Positions 36,421 through 45,998 of a stretch of 64,000 nt of DNA are shown here, piece by piece; position 1 is the first letter of the stretch, and every line of letters starts with the position of its first letter. The notes beneath the pieces are model-generated. The model saw only the letters and a program-made list of their open reading frames with translations. It was not told where the DNA came from and made no database searches. Location: NCBI RefSeq assembly GCF_000179555.1, contig NZ_AECZ01000008.1, forward strand, positions 94,657 to 158,656, given 5' to 3'. Source of the DNA: Solidesulfovibrio fructosivorans JJ]. Its GTDB lineage: Bacteria > Desulfobacterota > Desulfovibrionia > Desulfovibrionales > Desulfovibrionaceae. Made by a program: the position numbers and the translations under genes.

Positions 36421-36676
36421 ATGCGGCGCTTCGCCGCTGGCGCGGTTGTTGCCGCAATCGTGTCGGCGTCGAGGCGCGAAGCGTCTCGTGTCGCCGGGCC
36501 GATTTCGGCGACAAATATTCGAGTTCCCGCCACCCCGCAAAAGCTCCACCCGGCAAAGCGTAAAAGGGGGTCCGGGGGACATCAAGTCCCCCGGCGGAGA
36601 GGTGCAGGAGAGGCAGAGCCTCTCCTGCCGGGTCCAGGGCAGCGCCCTGGCGGGGTGCAGGGGCGGAGCCCCTGCC
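36421..36676 (-). repeat. Family B modular repeat, long copy
   Basis: Read on the minus strand: GGGGCTCCGCCCC, AGGGCGCTGCCCT, GGAGAGGCTCTGCCTCTCC and a CCGGGGGAC/GTCCCCCGG hairpin. Then come ACGCTTTGCCGGGTGG, TTTTGCGGGGTGGCGGGA, TCGCCGAAATCGGCCCGG and GGCGAAGCGCCGCAT. The same order occurs at 56244-56412, which lacks the GGAGAGG module. It lies directly after the stop of the minus-strand gene at 36677. Confidence 0.85.
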
Positions 36677-37270
36677 TTACGGACGCCAGTCGGACAGCAC
36701 GCCGGTTTCGTTGTGGGCAAGCCATTCGCGCATGCTTTCGGGGTCGCGTACGCCGCCTGTGACGACGGCCCGGTAGAGGTCGATGGACAGGAAGTCGACA
36801 TCCGGCGTTGTGGCGCGCCAGGCTTTGAGTTCCAGGATGGTCCGGCGCAGTTGCGGGGTCATGGCCTGGCGCAGCGGGCCGACAAGGTGTTCGCCGCGCG
36901 GCAGGGCGTAGTCGTCGGGGGCGCTCCACATGTCGATTTTCCAGGTGGTGTCGTCGGCGTCCTGGAAGCGGATCTGCCAATAGAGGGCCTTGTCCGGGCC
37001 GTACATGTGGTTTTGGAACAGGGTTTCGCGCACGCCCGGATGCTCGGCGGCCGTGGCCAGGACGGCGAAGCCGTCTTGCTGGCGCAGGGTTTCGCAGTAG
37101 ACTTCGAGGTCGATGTCCGGGTCGAGGGCCAGGTCATGGGCCACCGCGCCGACCAGGACAGGGCGGCCGAAGCGGCTCCAGGAGCGCATGAGGCCGAGGG
37201 CGTCGACGATTTCCAGGGCACGGTCGCGCATGGCGCGGCTGCGTTCCAAAATATCCGTTGTCGCGGACAC
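36677..37270 (-). CDS. Nucleotidyltransferase-like protein
   Basis: A 197-residue protein with a pattern resembling nucleotidyltransferase-fold enzymes: LVGAVAHDLALDPDIDLEVYC, where the two acidic residues of DPDIDLEV fit the metal-binding pair, then QIRFQDADDTTWKIDMW with a possible third Asp. The GTG start at 37270 has GAGGAGG in place. No partner (toxin-antitoxin or tRNA enzyme) is evident. The assignment is by motif only. Confidence 0.65.
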   Translation of the reverse strand: MSATTDILERSRAMRDRALEIVDALGLMRSWSRFGRPVLVGAVAHDLALDPDIDLEVYCETLRQQDGFAVLATAAEHPGVRETLFQNHMYGPDKALYWQIRFQDADDTTWKIDMWSAPDDYALPRGEHLVGPLRQAMTPQLRRTILELKAWRATTPDVDFLSIDLYRAVVTGGVRDPESMREWLAHNETGVLSDWRP

Positions 37271-37332
37271 TTGAGTACCTCCTCGTGCATGCGGTTAGGG
37301 GGAGGCGGTGGTAGGCGCTGCGGCCCGGATTG

Positions 37333-37635
37333 TCAAAAATTCGGGCTGGGGCTGCCGGGATCGTTTTCCTGAGGCGGCTTTTGAGTTTTTCCGCCATCGG
37401 CTGCCGGGCGCTTCGCGACCAGTCCGGCGGTCTTGAGCTTTTCCATGACGCCGGCGAGCATGGCGAAGGATTCGATGAAGCCTTCGGTGGTCATGACGAG
37501 GCGTTGTTTGCGTTCCTTGGCCGGTTTCCCCTTGCCGTCCAGGCTGTCGGCGGAAAGGGCGAAGAAGTCGATGCGCACGGCTCCTTTACCGAAGCCGATG
37601 CCGGAAATGCCGTCCACGAACAGTTCGTCGCTCAT
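37333..37635 (-). CDS. Conserved hypothetical protein after the HlyD adaptor
   Basis: A 100-residue protein with DGISGIGFGKGAVRIDFFALSAD, a beta-rich N-terminus, then QRLVMTTEGFIESFAMLAGVMEKLK and a Lys/Pro-rich tail. Twenty bp separate it from the HlyD-family gene, so they form one operon. Small proteins of this kind occur near type I secretion genes in Desulfovibrio-like genomes as I recall; the role is unknown. Confidence 0.68.
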   Translation of the reverse strand: MSDELFVDGISGIGFGKGAVRIDFFALSADSLDGKGKPAKERKQRLVMTTEGFIESFAMLAGVMEKLKTAGLVAKRPAADGGKTQKPPQENDPGSPSPNF

Positions 37636-37655
37636 TTTGTCATCGCTCCGTAGTC

Positions 37656-39029
37656 TTAGGGTTCGCGCAGGCTCTCGTCGAACGAGCGGATCAGCGGATA
37701 AAGCAGGTAGGTGATGACGCGGCGTCGGCCGACCTTGATCTCGGCGGTGACGGCCATGCCGGGGAAGAGGTGGAAATCCGGGGGCACGTTGGTGAGCGCC
37801 GCTTGGGTGATGGCGGCGCGCACGCGGTAGACGAGGCGTTGACCTTCCTGGGTCTGCTTTTCGAAGGCGTCGGGGCTTATGGTGCGCACCACGCCCGTGG
37901 CGGTGCCGTGGCGCTGGAAGGGGAAGGCCTCGAATTTGAGCCGCACCTGGTCGCCGATGCGCACGCGGCCGATATCCTGGGCGGCCACTTCGGCTTCGGC
38001 CACGAGGTCGTCGCCGCGCGGGACGATGGTGAGGAGCGTTTCGCCCTGGCCGGCCACGGCCCCGGCCGCTTTGGCGGCGACGTCCAGGACGAGGCCGTCT
38101 TCCGGGGCGCGCAGGATGACTTGGTCGCGCAAGTGCTCGGCCTTGCGTTTTTCCTGGTCGGCGGCGGCCAGGGAGCGGCTGGCCTCGGCCAGATCCTTGG
38201 CCGCCTCGGCCTGCCAGTTGCTTTCGAAATCGCGGGCCTGGGCTTCTGCCCGGGCCAGGGATTCGCGCAGCTCGGCGGCTTCGCTGGTCAGTTTGGTCAA
38301 CTGGCCCTCGGCGTCGATGCGGCTGCTTTGGGCCTTCATGTATTCGACCTTGGAGCTTGCGCCCTGCTTGTAGATGTCGGCGTACATCTTCTCCAGGTCG
38401 CGGGCCAGGGCGATTTGCTTTTTGTTCTTGGCGGCTTCGGCGGCGTTGGTGGCCAGCTTGGCCGAAAGTTCCCGGACCTGTCGGGCCAGGGATTCGGCCT
38501 TGGCGGCGTGTTCCTGGCGTCTGGCCAAAAGCAGGCCGCGTTCCAGGGCCAGATCGGCTTCGGTCAGGCCGGCCGGCGGTTTGCAGCTCCCGCCGGTTTC
38601 GCAGGTCAGCCGCCAGACCTTGGCGGCGAGGCTTTGCCAATCCTTTTCGCGCTCCACCAGCCCGGCCTGGGCCAGGGTGGGGTCCAGGGCCACCAGCGGG
38701 TCGCCCTTGGCCACGGACTGTCCGGCCGAGACGTAGATCTGGCGGATGACGGCGGTTTCCAGGGCGGCCACGGTGACGTTGCGCCTGGAGGAAACGAGCT
38801 TTCCCGGCGCGGCCACGATGCGGTTCACTTTGGCCAGGCAGGCGAACAGCAAGGCACAGAGGATGAAGGCGAGCAGCAGATAGAGGGTCAGGCGGTAGCG
38901 CACCGGAGTGGGCGCAACCATGATTTCCAGGGCGTCGGGCTGAAAAGCGGCGAAACGGGCGGCCGGCGGCATGGGAGTGCCGGGAATGGCCGGAGGCGCG
39001 GCCTGTTTACGCTTCCACGGCAGGATCAC
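37656..39029 (-). CDS. HlyD-family type I secretion membrane fusion protein
   Basis: A periplasmic adaptor of 457 residues. A cytoplasmic Pro-rich start is followed by a transmembrane helix (YLLLAFILCALLFACLA), then RIVAAPGKLVSSRRNVTVAALETAVI and AGQSVAKGDPLVALDP (biotinyl-lipoyl-like half). A long coiled coil (about residues 140-300) and the C-terminal beta-barrel (ISPDAFEKQTQEGQRLVYRVRAAI, FPGMAVTAEIKVGRRRVITYLLYPL) complete the protein. The GTG start follows AAAGGA. The ABC ATPase and outer-membrane TolC partners are not adjacent. Confidence 0.92.
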   Translation of the reverse strand: MILPWKRKQAAPPAIPGTPMPPAARFAAFQPDALEIMVAPTPVRYRLTLYLLLAFILCALLFACLAKVNRIVAAPGKLVSSRRNVTVAALETAVIRQIYVSAGQSVAKGDPLVALDPTLAQAGLVEREKDWQSLAAKVWRLTCETGGSCKPPAGLTEADLALERGLLLARRQEHAAKAESLARQVRELSAKLATNAAEAAKNKKQIALARDLEKMYADIYKQGASSKVEYMKAQSSRIDAEGQLTKLTSEAAELRESLARAEAQARDFESNWQAEAAKDLAEASRSLAAADQEKRKAEHLRDQVILRAPEDGLVLDVAAKAAGAVAGQGETLLTIVPRGDDLVAEAEVAAQDIGRVRIGDQVRLKFEAFPFQRHGTATGVVRTISPDAFEKQTQEGQRLVYRVRAAITQAALTNVPPDFHLFPGMAVTAEIKVGRRRVITYLLYPLIRSFDESLREP

Positions 39030-39041
39030 TGGCGTCCTTTT

Positions 39042-39096
39042 GAAAGTTTTTGAAGGGGGTCCAGGGGGAAACTTTTTTCAAAAAGTTTCCCCCTGG
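39042..39096 (-). repeat. Family A repeat, copy 6 (left half only)
   Basis: GAAAGTTTTTGAAGGGGGTCC precedes a left hairpin with CCAGGGGGAAAC...GTTTCCCCCTGG arms, keeping pairing despite the CCAG/CTGG change. It lies after hemL and ends just before the ribosome site of the HlyD-family gene. Confidence 0.82.
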
Positions 39097-39108
39097 CCGC
39101 CGGAGGCA

Positions 39109-40374
39109 TTAAAACTTCACGCCACGCGCGGCGTCGAGGGTGCGGGCGAAGTCGTCCTCGGTATGGGCGAAGGACGTAAAGGCGCATTCGAAGGCCGAGG
39201 GGGCGAGGAAGATGCCGGCTTCGCGCATCTGCTTGTAGTAGCTGGCATAGCGCGCCGTATCGCCCTTTTTGGCGTCTTCGAAGTTGGTGACCGGGCCTTC
39301 GCGGAAAAAGAGCGTGAAAAGCGATCCCGCCTGGTTGAGCCATACCGGCGCGCCCTTGTCGCGCAGGATGGCGGCCAGTTCTTCGGCCAGGGCCTTGGTG
39401 CGTTGCGCAAGCCCGTCGTAGTCGGCGTTTTTGAGCGTCTTGAGGGTGGCCAGGCCGGCGGCCATGGCCAGCGGATTTCCGGACAGCGTGCCGGCCTGAT
39501 AGACCTCGCCGCAGGGGGCGATGCGCTCCATGATGTGGCGCTTGCCGCCATAGGCCCCGACGGGCAGCCCGCCGCCGATGATCTTGCCGAGGCAGGTGAG
39601 GTCCGGGTCGATGCCGAAGACGCTTTGCGCGCCGCCGTAGGCGATGCGGAAGCCGCATATGACCTCGTCGAAAATGAGCAGCGCGCCGTTTGGGGCCGTC
39701 ACCTCGCGAAGCCCCTCCAGGAAGCCGGGAGCCGGGGGCACGAGGCCCATGTTGCCGGCCACGGGCTCGACGATGACGCAGGCGATGTCGTCGTTGGCCG
39801 CAAAAAGGGCCTTGACGGCTTCCAGGTCGTTGTAGGGCGCAAGCAGGGTGTGGCGCACGGTGTCGGCCGGAACGCCGGGGGTTCCGGGGATGCAGAAGGT
39901 GGCGAGCCCCGAGCCGGCGGCGGCCAGGAAGGCGTCGGAGTGGCCGTGGTAGCAGCCCTCGAACTTCACGATCTTGGACCGGCCGGTAACGCCCCGGGCG
40001 AGGCGCACGGCGCTCATGGTGGCCTCGGTGCCGGAGTTGACCATGCGCACCATCTCGATGCCGGGCACGGCGTCGACCACGGCCTGGGCCAGCCCGACCT
40101 CGTCCGGGCAGGGCGCGCCGTAGCTGGCCCCCTTGTCGGCGGCGGCGTGGATGGCGGCGGTCACGTCGGGGTGGCGGTGGCCGAGAAGCATCGGGCCCCA
40201 GGACATGACGTAGTCGATCAGTTCCCGGCCTTCGACGGTGGTCATCTTCGACCCCGAGGCCGAGGCGATGAAAAGCGGATCACAGCCGACGCTGCGGCAG
40301 GCCCGCACAGGGCTGTTGACGCCGCCGGGAATGAGTTTCTGGGCTTTTTCGAAAAGGGATGCGGAATCGGTCAT
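39109..40374 (-). CDS. hemL: Glutamate-1-semialdehyde 2,1-aminomutase
   Basis: Makes 5-aminolevulinate from glutamate-1-semialdehyde with pyridoxal phosphate, the first tetrapyrrole steps. It has 421 residues, the usual length. [24 protein letters not shown] and the PLP lysine Lys264 in [14 protein letters not shown] are clear, as is [17 protein letters not shown]. It belongs to the same heme/siroheme pathway as the AhbA-like gene at 60094. The VOC gene lies 18 bp upstream on the same strand. Confidence 0.97.
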   Translation of the reverse strand: MTDSASLFEKAQKLIPGGVNSPVRACRSVGCDPLFIASASGSKMTTVEGRELIDYVMSWGPMLLGHRHPDVTAAIHAAADKGASYGAPCPDEVGLAQAVVDAVPGIEMVRMVNSGTEATMSAVRLARGVTGRSKIVKFEGCYHGHSDAFLAAAGSGLATFCIPGTPGVPADTVRHTLLAPYNDLEAVKALFAANDDIACVIVEPVAGNMGLVPPAPGFLEGLREVTAPNGALLIFDEVICGFRIAYGGAQSVFGIDPDLTCLGKIIGGGLPVGAYGGKRHIMERIAPCGEVYQAGTLSGNPLAMAAGLATLKTLKNADYDGLAQRTKALAEELAAILRDKGAPVWLNQAGSLFTLFFREGPVTNFEDAKKGDTARYASYYKQMREAGIFLAPSAFECAFTSFAHTEDDFARTLDAARGVKF

Positions 40375-40392
40375 GCCGTGGGCTCCGGATGG

Positions 40393-40824
40393 TTAATGGT
40401 CCTGGTCGGCGTCGCCGGAAAAGGTGAGGACGTAGCCGTTGACGTCTTGGAGGCTGCATTCGCGCGCGCCGTAAAACGTGACGTGGGGGGCCTTTATGAA
40501 GGGCGTGCGTTCGCTGACGCGATCGTAGAAGGCGTCGAGGTCGTCGCAGGTGAGCACGATCACCACCGAGCCGCCGATTTTGGCCTCGCCCAAACGGGGC
40601 AGTTCGGTGGTCAGGGAGGCCCGGGACTGGAAGATCAGGCGGGCTTGACCGCTTTTGACCTCGGCCAGGGCGAGCCGGCCGGAGGCGGGGGGTCGGTCGA
40701 CGACCTGCCGGGTGTCCTCGGTGACGCCGCAAACGAATTCGAAGCCCAGGACGTCCCGGTAAAAGGCCACGGAACGGGCAACATCCTCGACCATGAGCTT
40801 TGGCGCGGCGCGGGTGACAGGCAT
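40393..40824 (-). CDS. Glyoxalase/VOC-family protein
   Basis: A 143-residue vicinal-oxygen-chelate protein: APKLMVEDVARSVAFYRDVLGFEF and the C-terminal HVTFYGARECSLQDVNGYVLTF. Metal ligands are not clear enough to name a substrate. It is 18 bp upstream of hemL and likely co-transcribed with it. Confidence 0.85.
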   Translation of the reverse strand: MPVTRAAPKLMVEDVARSVAFYRDVLGFEFVCGVTEDTRQVVDRPPASGRLALAEVKSGQARLIFQSRASLTTELPRLGEAKIGGSVVIVLTCDDLDAFYDRVSERTPFIKAPHVTFYGARECSLQDVNGYVLTFSGDADQDH

Positions 40825-41298
40825 TGGTGCACTCCTTGACCCGCCGCGGCCATAAGCGCGCCCGGGTCGCGGCGCATGGTAGCCGTGCGGGACGCCCGGC
40901 GCAAGCCTGTCCGGCCGGGGCCATTTTCAACTTGCAAAAACAAGGGGCTACGTTGCGCGACCACGGTTGGACCTTCAGTCGTCTCGAAAGAAGTTTTTCC
41001 GTATGAATTTTATAATATATTGAAATAAATATATAAAAATTTTCAAACCTCCCGCCGGAACCGGCCGGTTTCGGCTTGACAAGCGCCTGCCGCTCCACTA
41101 GGTAGCGACGCTTCAAAACGGACCGAGAATCCTCCGTATCATCCTCGCGGCGCGCTTCATCTCAGAGAGTATTCCTCGCATCGTCGTCAACACGTCGATC
41201 CATGGCTGCCGCACCAGGGATCGATCCGCCAACAGCTTTGACTCTGCCTATTACCGCTATGTGTCATTGCTTGAATACTGCATGGAGGTACATGCAAT
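40825..41298. other. Intergenic region with an AT-rich stretch
   Basis: About 470 bp between the divergent VOC and 3D-domain genes. An AT-rich block (AATTTTATAATATATTG near 41010) likely contains promoters. I see no coding frame, tRNA or riboswitch. GGAGG at 41283 is the ribosome site of the gene at 41299. Confidence 0.5.
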
Positions 41299-41727
41299 AT
41301 GAGAGTTGCTTTTATTGCCATTGCGGCTATTTTTCTGACTGTGACAGCCCATGCCGCCACGCATAAAAATATGCTCCCCAAAAGCTCCCGGCCCGGGAAA
41401 AAAATTCTGGCCACCATCACCGTCTACACGCCCTCCCCTCGTGAAAACAACGGCCCCGGCACCAAGTCCGGCACGGCCATCGGCACCCGCATCCGGCCGG
41501 GCATCGTGGCCGTCTCCCGCGACCTGTTGCATGCGGGCTGGGACTATGGTGATAAGGTGCGCATCAAGGGGCTCGGCACGTTTATTATCGAGGACACCAT
41601 GCACCAGCGCTTCCGGCGCACCATCGACGTGGCCGTGCCCAACCTGGCCGCGGCCAAGAAGATCGGGAAACTCCGGAATATCGAGGTGACGCTGCTGGAA
41701 AGCGAAGCGCACGACGCGGATAGTTAA
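41299..41727 (+). CDS. Secreted 3D-domain protein
   Basis: A 142-residue exported protein: signal peptide to about residue 19, then a double-psi beta-barrel 3D domain with TITVYTPSPRENNGPGTKSG, RPGIVAVSRDLL and IIEDTMHQRFRRTIDVAVPN. The two Asp residues are those of 3D domains in MltA/RlpA-like proteins, so peptidoglycan binding or cleavage is plausible. GGAGGTACATGCAAT precedes the ATG. It converges on the SpoIIE-type gene across a family A repeat. Confidence 0.88.
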   Translation: MRVAFIAIAAIFLTVTAHAATHKNMLPKSSRPGKKILATITVYTPSPRENNGPGTKSGTAIGTRIRPGIVAVSRDLLHAGWDYGDKVRIKGLGTFIIEDTMHQRFRRTIDVAVPNLAAAKKIGKLRNIEVTLLESEAHDADS

Positions 41728-41742
41728 GGGAAGAATAAAGAA

Positions 41743-41906
41743 CCGGGGGGAAACTTTTCTGGAGAAAAGTTTCCCCCCGGACCCCCTTTCCAAAGACTTT
41801 AACAGTTACAATGTATCATCGTTACCGCATCTGTAACCGTGAAAAGTTTTTAGGAGGGGAGAGCGCGAGAGGGGGACCCTTTTTCCAAAAAGGGTCCCCC
41901 TCTCGC
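41743..41906 (+). repeat. Family A modular hairpin repeat, copy 7 (complete)
   Basis: A 164-bp complete copy: left hairpin, CAGTTACAA, 19-nt core, CTGTAACCG, GGAGGGGAGAGC, and right hairpin. It lies between the convergent 3D-domain and SpoIIE genes. Confidence 0.92.
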
Positions 41907-41919
41907 ATCTTCTTCCTTC

Positions 41920-44070
41920 TTAAATCTTCTTAACCACGACCAGGGTCACGTCGTCTTCCTGGCGGCAATCGCCCCGGAAGGCGGTCAGGTCGGCCAGCAC
42001 GGCGGCCAGGATATCGGCGGCGCTGCCCGCGGCGGCGCGCCGGATCGAAGCATGGAAGCGCGCCTTGCCGTACATTTCCCCGGACGGGCCGCGCGATTCC
42101 CATATGCCGTCCGTGCCGATGGCCAGCACGAGGCCCGGCCGGGCAAAGGGCATCGCGCATTCCGCGTAAGGGTAGGCCGGGTCAATGCCCAGCGGCACTC
42201 CCTTGCCCGGCCATTCCTCGAAGGCGTCCGTTTCCGGATCGTAGAGCAAGGCCGGGTCGTGGCCGGCCCGCACGTATCGCGCCTCGCCGGCTTCGGGCCG
42301 GATCTCCATGGCCAGGAGCGTCATGAACCGTCCCGAGTCGCCCACATCGCGGCACAGCAGCCGGTTGGCCCGGCGCACGCGTTCGGCCGGGGTCTCGCTG
42401 TCTTCGGTGGCCAGGAGCAGTGCCCGGGCCGTGGCCATGAGCAGCGCCGAGGGCACGCCATGGCCGGTCACGTCGCCGACGGCCGTGTCCAGGCAGATTT
42501 CCTTTCCCCGGGCCACGGCCCGGTAATCGAAGTAATCGCCTCCGGTTTCGTCGCAGGCGATGGCCGTGCCGGCGATGTCCAGGCCCGGCACCGCCGGCGG
42601 CGCGGCCGGCAGCAGGTTTTGCTGCACCTCCTGGGCCAGATCCAGGGAGCGTTGCAGCCGCAGATGGTCGGCCATCATCGGCCCGGCCTCGTTGAAGGCG
42701 TCGATGAGCTCCTGGCGCTCGTCCCCGACCCGCAGGTCGAGGCGGGCCGAAAAATCGCCGGCCGCCAGCCGTTTCCAACCGTCGAGCATGGCGAGCAAAG
42801 GCCGCAGGAACAAACGGGTCATGGCGATGGCGGCCAGGGTCACGGCCGCCAGCACGACGACCATGGCCGCGCCGGACAGGCGCACGATGGCGGCCGTGGC
42901 GTCGAGGATGTCCTGTCCGGCCCGCTCGGCCAGGGTGGACAGCATGGACTTGGGCACGATGCACAGGAAATAGGTCCCGGTGGTCAGCCGGGCGAAGGCC
43001 CAGAAGGCCTCCTCGCCCTTGTAGGGCAGGTCGGCCGCACCGGATTTCGTCCGTGCCATGGTGGCTAGAAACGCCTCGAATCCGGCCGTGTCGTTGGAGG
43101 TCAGCCGCTCGAAATTGATCACGGACTTCCAGTCCGGGGCGTGCTGTTCGTAGGAGCGCTGGGCCCAGACGTAGAGCGCCGAGGCCCCGGAGCGCGGGTC
43201 CGTGGCCGGAGCCACCACGAAGGTGCGCATGGCCTCGGACCACTGGGAGGCGATTTCCTGTTCCTGGAGCACCTGGGCCAGCGGCACGTCCAGGCTGGCC
43301 ACCCCGGCGAAGCGGCCGTCCGGGCCGGCCAGGGCCTTGGACAGGGTCAGCGTCACCTGGCCGGTGGCGGCGTCCACGGCCGGATCGTTCCAGATCACGG
43401 CCCCGCCCGTCGGGGCATGGGGGGTGAACGCCGCCTTGGCCGCCTTGAACCAGGGGCGTTCGCGCGGATCATAGTCGGCCGGATAGCCGGCATGGCCGGG
43501 AAAGGACACGTGGCTGCCGTCGGCCAGGGTGACCGAGGCGAAAAGGAGCAGGTCGCCGAGTTCGGCGCGCAGCAGGGCGAAGGTGGGGCCGAGGCTGGCC
43601 AGCCGGGCGTCCTCGCCGTTTTTCCCCTTGGTCCCGGGCGGACGGTAGACGACCGGGCTTTCGCTGCTGATGGCCAGGCGTTCCTGGCCGCCGCCGGCCA
43701 GCCGTTTGGCGTAGCTTTCGCCCTGGCCGAGGTCCGGGGGGGCATTTTTGTCCGCGGCCACGTCCGTGGCCCGGTAGACCTCGGTGGCGGCGGCGCGTCC
43801 GGGCGGCTCGGCAAGCGTCCGTTCGGCCGCCGCCGCCAGCACGCTCAGGCTGAAATCCATGGCGCTTTTGGAACGTCGCAGCACCAGGGCGTAATCCTCG
43901 GCCGTCTGGCGCAGCTCGTTTTTGACGATGGCGGCGATGAGCGTGCGGCCCTCTCCGGCAATGGCCCGGCCGAGCTGCACCACATGGCGGCGCGTGATCC
44001 CCGTGACCACCACCAGGGGAATGAGGCTGAAGGCCAGCAGGATGAGGAAAAATTTCCAACGAAGCCGCAT
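41920..44070 (-). CDS. Cache-HAMP-SpoIIE (PP2C) phosphatase
   Basis: A 716-residue membrane sensor phosphatase. Transmembrane helix 1 is at residues 7-25. A large periplasmic Cache domain has LADGSHVSFPGHAGYPADYDPRERPWFKAA and RFAGVASLDVPLAQVLQEQ. Helix 2 lies near residue 405, then HAMP (FLRPLLAMLDGWKRLAAGDFSARLDL). The C-terminal PP2C domain has GGDYFDY, DVTGHGVPSALLM and GTDGIWESR as metal-binding motifs. Such proteins dephosphorylate STAS anti-sigma antagonists; the STAS protein at 8393 is a possible but unproven target. GGAGAGACCC precedes the ATG. Confidence 0.93.
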   Translation of the reverse strand: MRLRWKFFLILLAFSLIPLVVVTGITRRHVVQLGRAIAGEGRTLIAAIVKNELRQTAEDYALVLRRSKSAMDFSLSVLAAAAERTLAEPPGRAAATEVYRATDVAADKNAPPDLGQGESYAKRLAGGGQERLAISSESPVVYRPPGTKGKNGEDARLASLGPTFALLRAELGDLLLFASVTLADGSHVSFPGHAGYPADYDPRERPWFKAAKAAFTPHAPTGGAVIWNDPAVDAATGQVTLTLSKALAGPDGRFAGVASLDVPLAQVLQEQEIASQWSEAMRTFVVAPATDPRSGASALYVWAQRSYEQHAPDWKSVINFERLTSNDTAGFEAFLATMARTKSGAADLPYKGEEAFWAFARLTTGTYFLCIVPKSMLSTLAERAGQDILDATAAIVRLSGAAMVVVLAAVTLAAIAMTRLFLRPLLAMLDGWKRLAAGDFSARLDLRVGDERQELIDAFNEAGPMMADHLRLQRSLDLAQEVQQNLLPAAPPAVPGLDIAGTAIACDETGGDYFDYRAVARGKEICLDTAVGDVTGHGVPSALLMATARALLLATEDSETPAERVRRANRLLCRDVGDSGRFMTLLAMEIRPEAGEARYVRAGHDPALLYDPETDAFEEWPGKGVPLGIDPAYPYAECAMPFARPGLVLAIGTDGIWESRGPSGEMYGKARFHASIRRAAAGSAADILAAVLADLTAFRGDCRQEDDVTLVVVKKI

Positions 44071-44280
44071 GGGTCTCTCCGACTGGAAGCCTACGGGACA
44101 GTCGCGGCCGGCGCAAGCCCGTCTCCGGCTCGGCGAGGCCTTCGTTCTAAGGGGGCGCAATTGACAAAAAGGGTACTCTCAAGCACTCTAAGGCATTCTG
44201 GACCGTCGTGAAGTCCGCTATTTCCGGCTGCCGCGAGACGGCCGTTGTTTCTTTTGCGCCCGAGGAGGAGTCTTAGCGCC

Positions 44281-45009
44281 ATGCCCATGATCGAATTCCA
44301 CAACGTCAACAAATGGTATGGCGAGTTCCATGTGCTCAAGGGCATCACGGACAGCGTCGAGGCCGGGGAGGTGCTGGTCATCTGCGGCCCTTCCGGGTCG
44401 GGAAAATCCACGCTAATCCGTTGCGTCAACCGCCTGGAAGAGTACCAGAAGGGGCATATCCTTTTCGAAGGCCACGACATCCACGGCGACGACATCGACG
44501 TCAACCGGCTGCGCTGCGACATCGGCATCGTCTTCCAGCAATTCAACCTCTACCCCCACCTCTCCGTCCTCAAAAACATCACCCTGGCCCCGACCAAGGT
44601 GAAAAAGATGCCCCGCAAGGAAGCCGAGGAACTGGCCCTGGCCCTGCTCGAGCGGGTGGGCATCCACGCCCAGGCCAAGAAATTCCCGGCCGAACTCTCC
44701 GGCGGCCAGCAACAGCGCGTGGCCATCGCCCGGGCCCTGGCCATGAAGCCCAAGGCCATGCTCTTCGACGAGCCCACTTCGGCCCTGGACCCGGAGATGA
44801 TCAACGAAGTCTTAAACGTCATGAAGGATCTGGCCCGCGACGGCATGACCATGTTGTGCGTCACCCACGAGATGGGCTTTGCCCGGGAGGTGGCCGACCG
44901 GGTGGTGTTCATGGACCATGGCGAAATCATCGAGGGCGCGCCTCCCGGGGAATTCTTCTCCAATCCCCGGCACGAACGCACGCAGCTTTTCCTCAAAGAG
45001 ATTTTGTAG
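44281..45009 (+). CDS. glnQ: Polar amino acid ABC transporter ATPase (GlnQ type)
   Basis: The ATPase of an amino acid importer, 242 residues. Walker A is GPSGSGKST, the signature is [14 protein letters not shown] and Walker B is [14 protein letters not shown], with the GlnQ/HisP-type [35 protein letters not shown]. The start at 44281 gives the standard N-terminus; the in-frame extension does not. It heads a four-gene operon with the binding protein and two permeases. Confidence 0.93.
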   Translation: MPMIEFHNVNKWYGEFHVLKGITDSVEAGEVLVICGPSGSGKSTLIRCVNRLEEYQKGHILFEGHDIHGDDIDVNRLRCDIGIVFQQFNLYPHLSVLKNITLAPTKVKKMPRKEAEELALALLERVGIHAQAKKFPAELSGGQQQRVAIARALAMKPKAMLFDEPTSALDPEMINEVLNVMKDLARDGMTMLCVTHEMGFAREVADRVVFMDHGEIIEGAPPGEFFSNPRHERTQLFLKEIL

Positions 45010-45066
45010 CGCGACCGGCGCGGACAAACGGCACGCAACCTCAAAAACCTTCACAAGGAGGCTTTC

Positions 45067-45885
45067 ATGCGCAAGATCGCCTGGATTTCGACCCTGGCCT
45101 GCCTGCTGACCCTGCTCGCGGCCGCGGCCGCCACAGCCGGCAAGCTCGACGACATCAAAGCCCGGGGCGCGCTCGTCGCCGGCGTCAAGGATTCCCAGCC
45201 CCCCTTCGGCTACGTCGACGAGAAGACCAACCAGATCGTGGGCTTCGAAATCGACCTCATGCAGGCCCTGGCCAAGCGCCTGGGCGTGAAGCTGGAACTC
45301 AAGCCCGTGACCTCCTCCACCCGCATCCCCATGCTCGGCCAGGGCGCCGTGGACATCGTGGCCGCCACCATGACCCACAAGAAAGAGCGTGAGGACCAGA
45401 TCGACTTCTCCATCACCTATTTCATGACCGGCCAGAAGCTGCTGGTCAAAAAGGGCGGCGGCGTCCAATCCGTGGCCGACCTGAACGGCAAGAAGGTGGC
45501 TTCGGTCAAGGGCTCCACCTCCGAGCAGAACGTGAAAAAGGCCCAGCCCGGCTGCACCGTCATTTCCTTCGAGACCTACCCCGAGGCCTTCCTGGCCCTC
45601 AAGCAGGGCAAGGTCCAGGCCATGACCACGGACGAGTCCATCCTGGTCGGCATCAGGAACAGCGACGACCATCCCGAAAAATGGGAGATCGTTGGCGACT
45701 ATATCTCTCCCGAACCTTACGGCTTCGGACTGCCCGAAAACGATTCCGACTTCCGCGACTACGTCAACCTGGCGCTCATGAACATGTGGGAGACCGGCGA
45801 ATACCAGAAGATCTACGACAAGTGGTTCGGCAAGGGCAAAAAGGACTATCTGCCCCTGACCTGGAAGATGGAACTCTGGCCGTAG
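45067..45885 (+). CDS. Periplasmic polar amino acid-binding protein
   Basis: A substrate-binding protein of 272 residues with a signal peptide ending near TAG. The family pattern is LDDIKARGALVAGVKDSQPPFGYVD, GFEIDLMQALAKRLGV and RIPMLGQGAVDIVAATMTHKKERE. It delivers an amino acid, perhaps glutamate, aspartate or glutamine, to the permeases that follow. Exact ligand not readable. AAGGAGG precedes the ATG. Confidence 0.93.
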   Translation: MRKIAWISTLACLLTLLAAAAATAGKLDDIKARGALVAGVKDSQPPFGYVDEKTNQIVGFEIDLMQALAKRLGVKLELKPVTSSTRIPMLGQGAVDIVAATMTHKKEREDQIDFSITYFMTGQKLLVKKGGGVQSVADLNGKKVASVKGSTSEQNVKKAQPGCTVISFETYPEAFLALKQGKVQAMTTDESILVGIRNSDDHPEKWEIVGDYISPEPYGFGLPENDSDFRDYVNLALMNMWETGEYQKIYDKWFGKGKKDYLPLTWKMELWP

Positions 45886-45998
45886 GCTTCGCGGCGAAGA
45901 GGGAACGATTTGTCCGGACCCGGCGGGCTGGGGCGCATTCCCCGGCGGCCGGGTCCGGTCGATGACGGCGTCGGCGCACGCCGCTTTGGAGAGGGACT

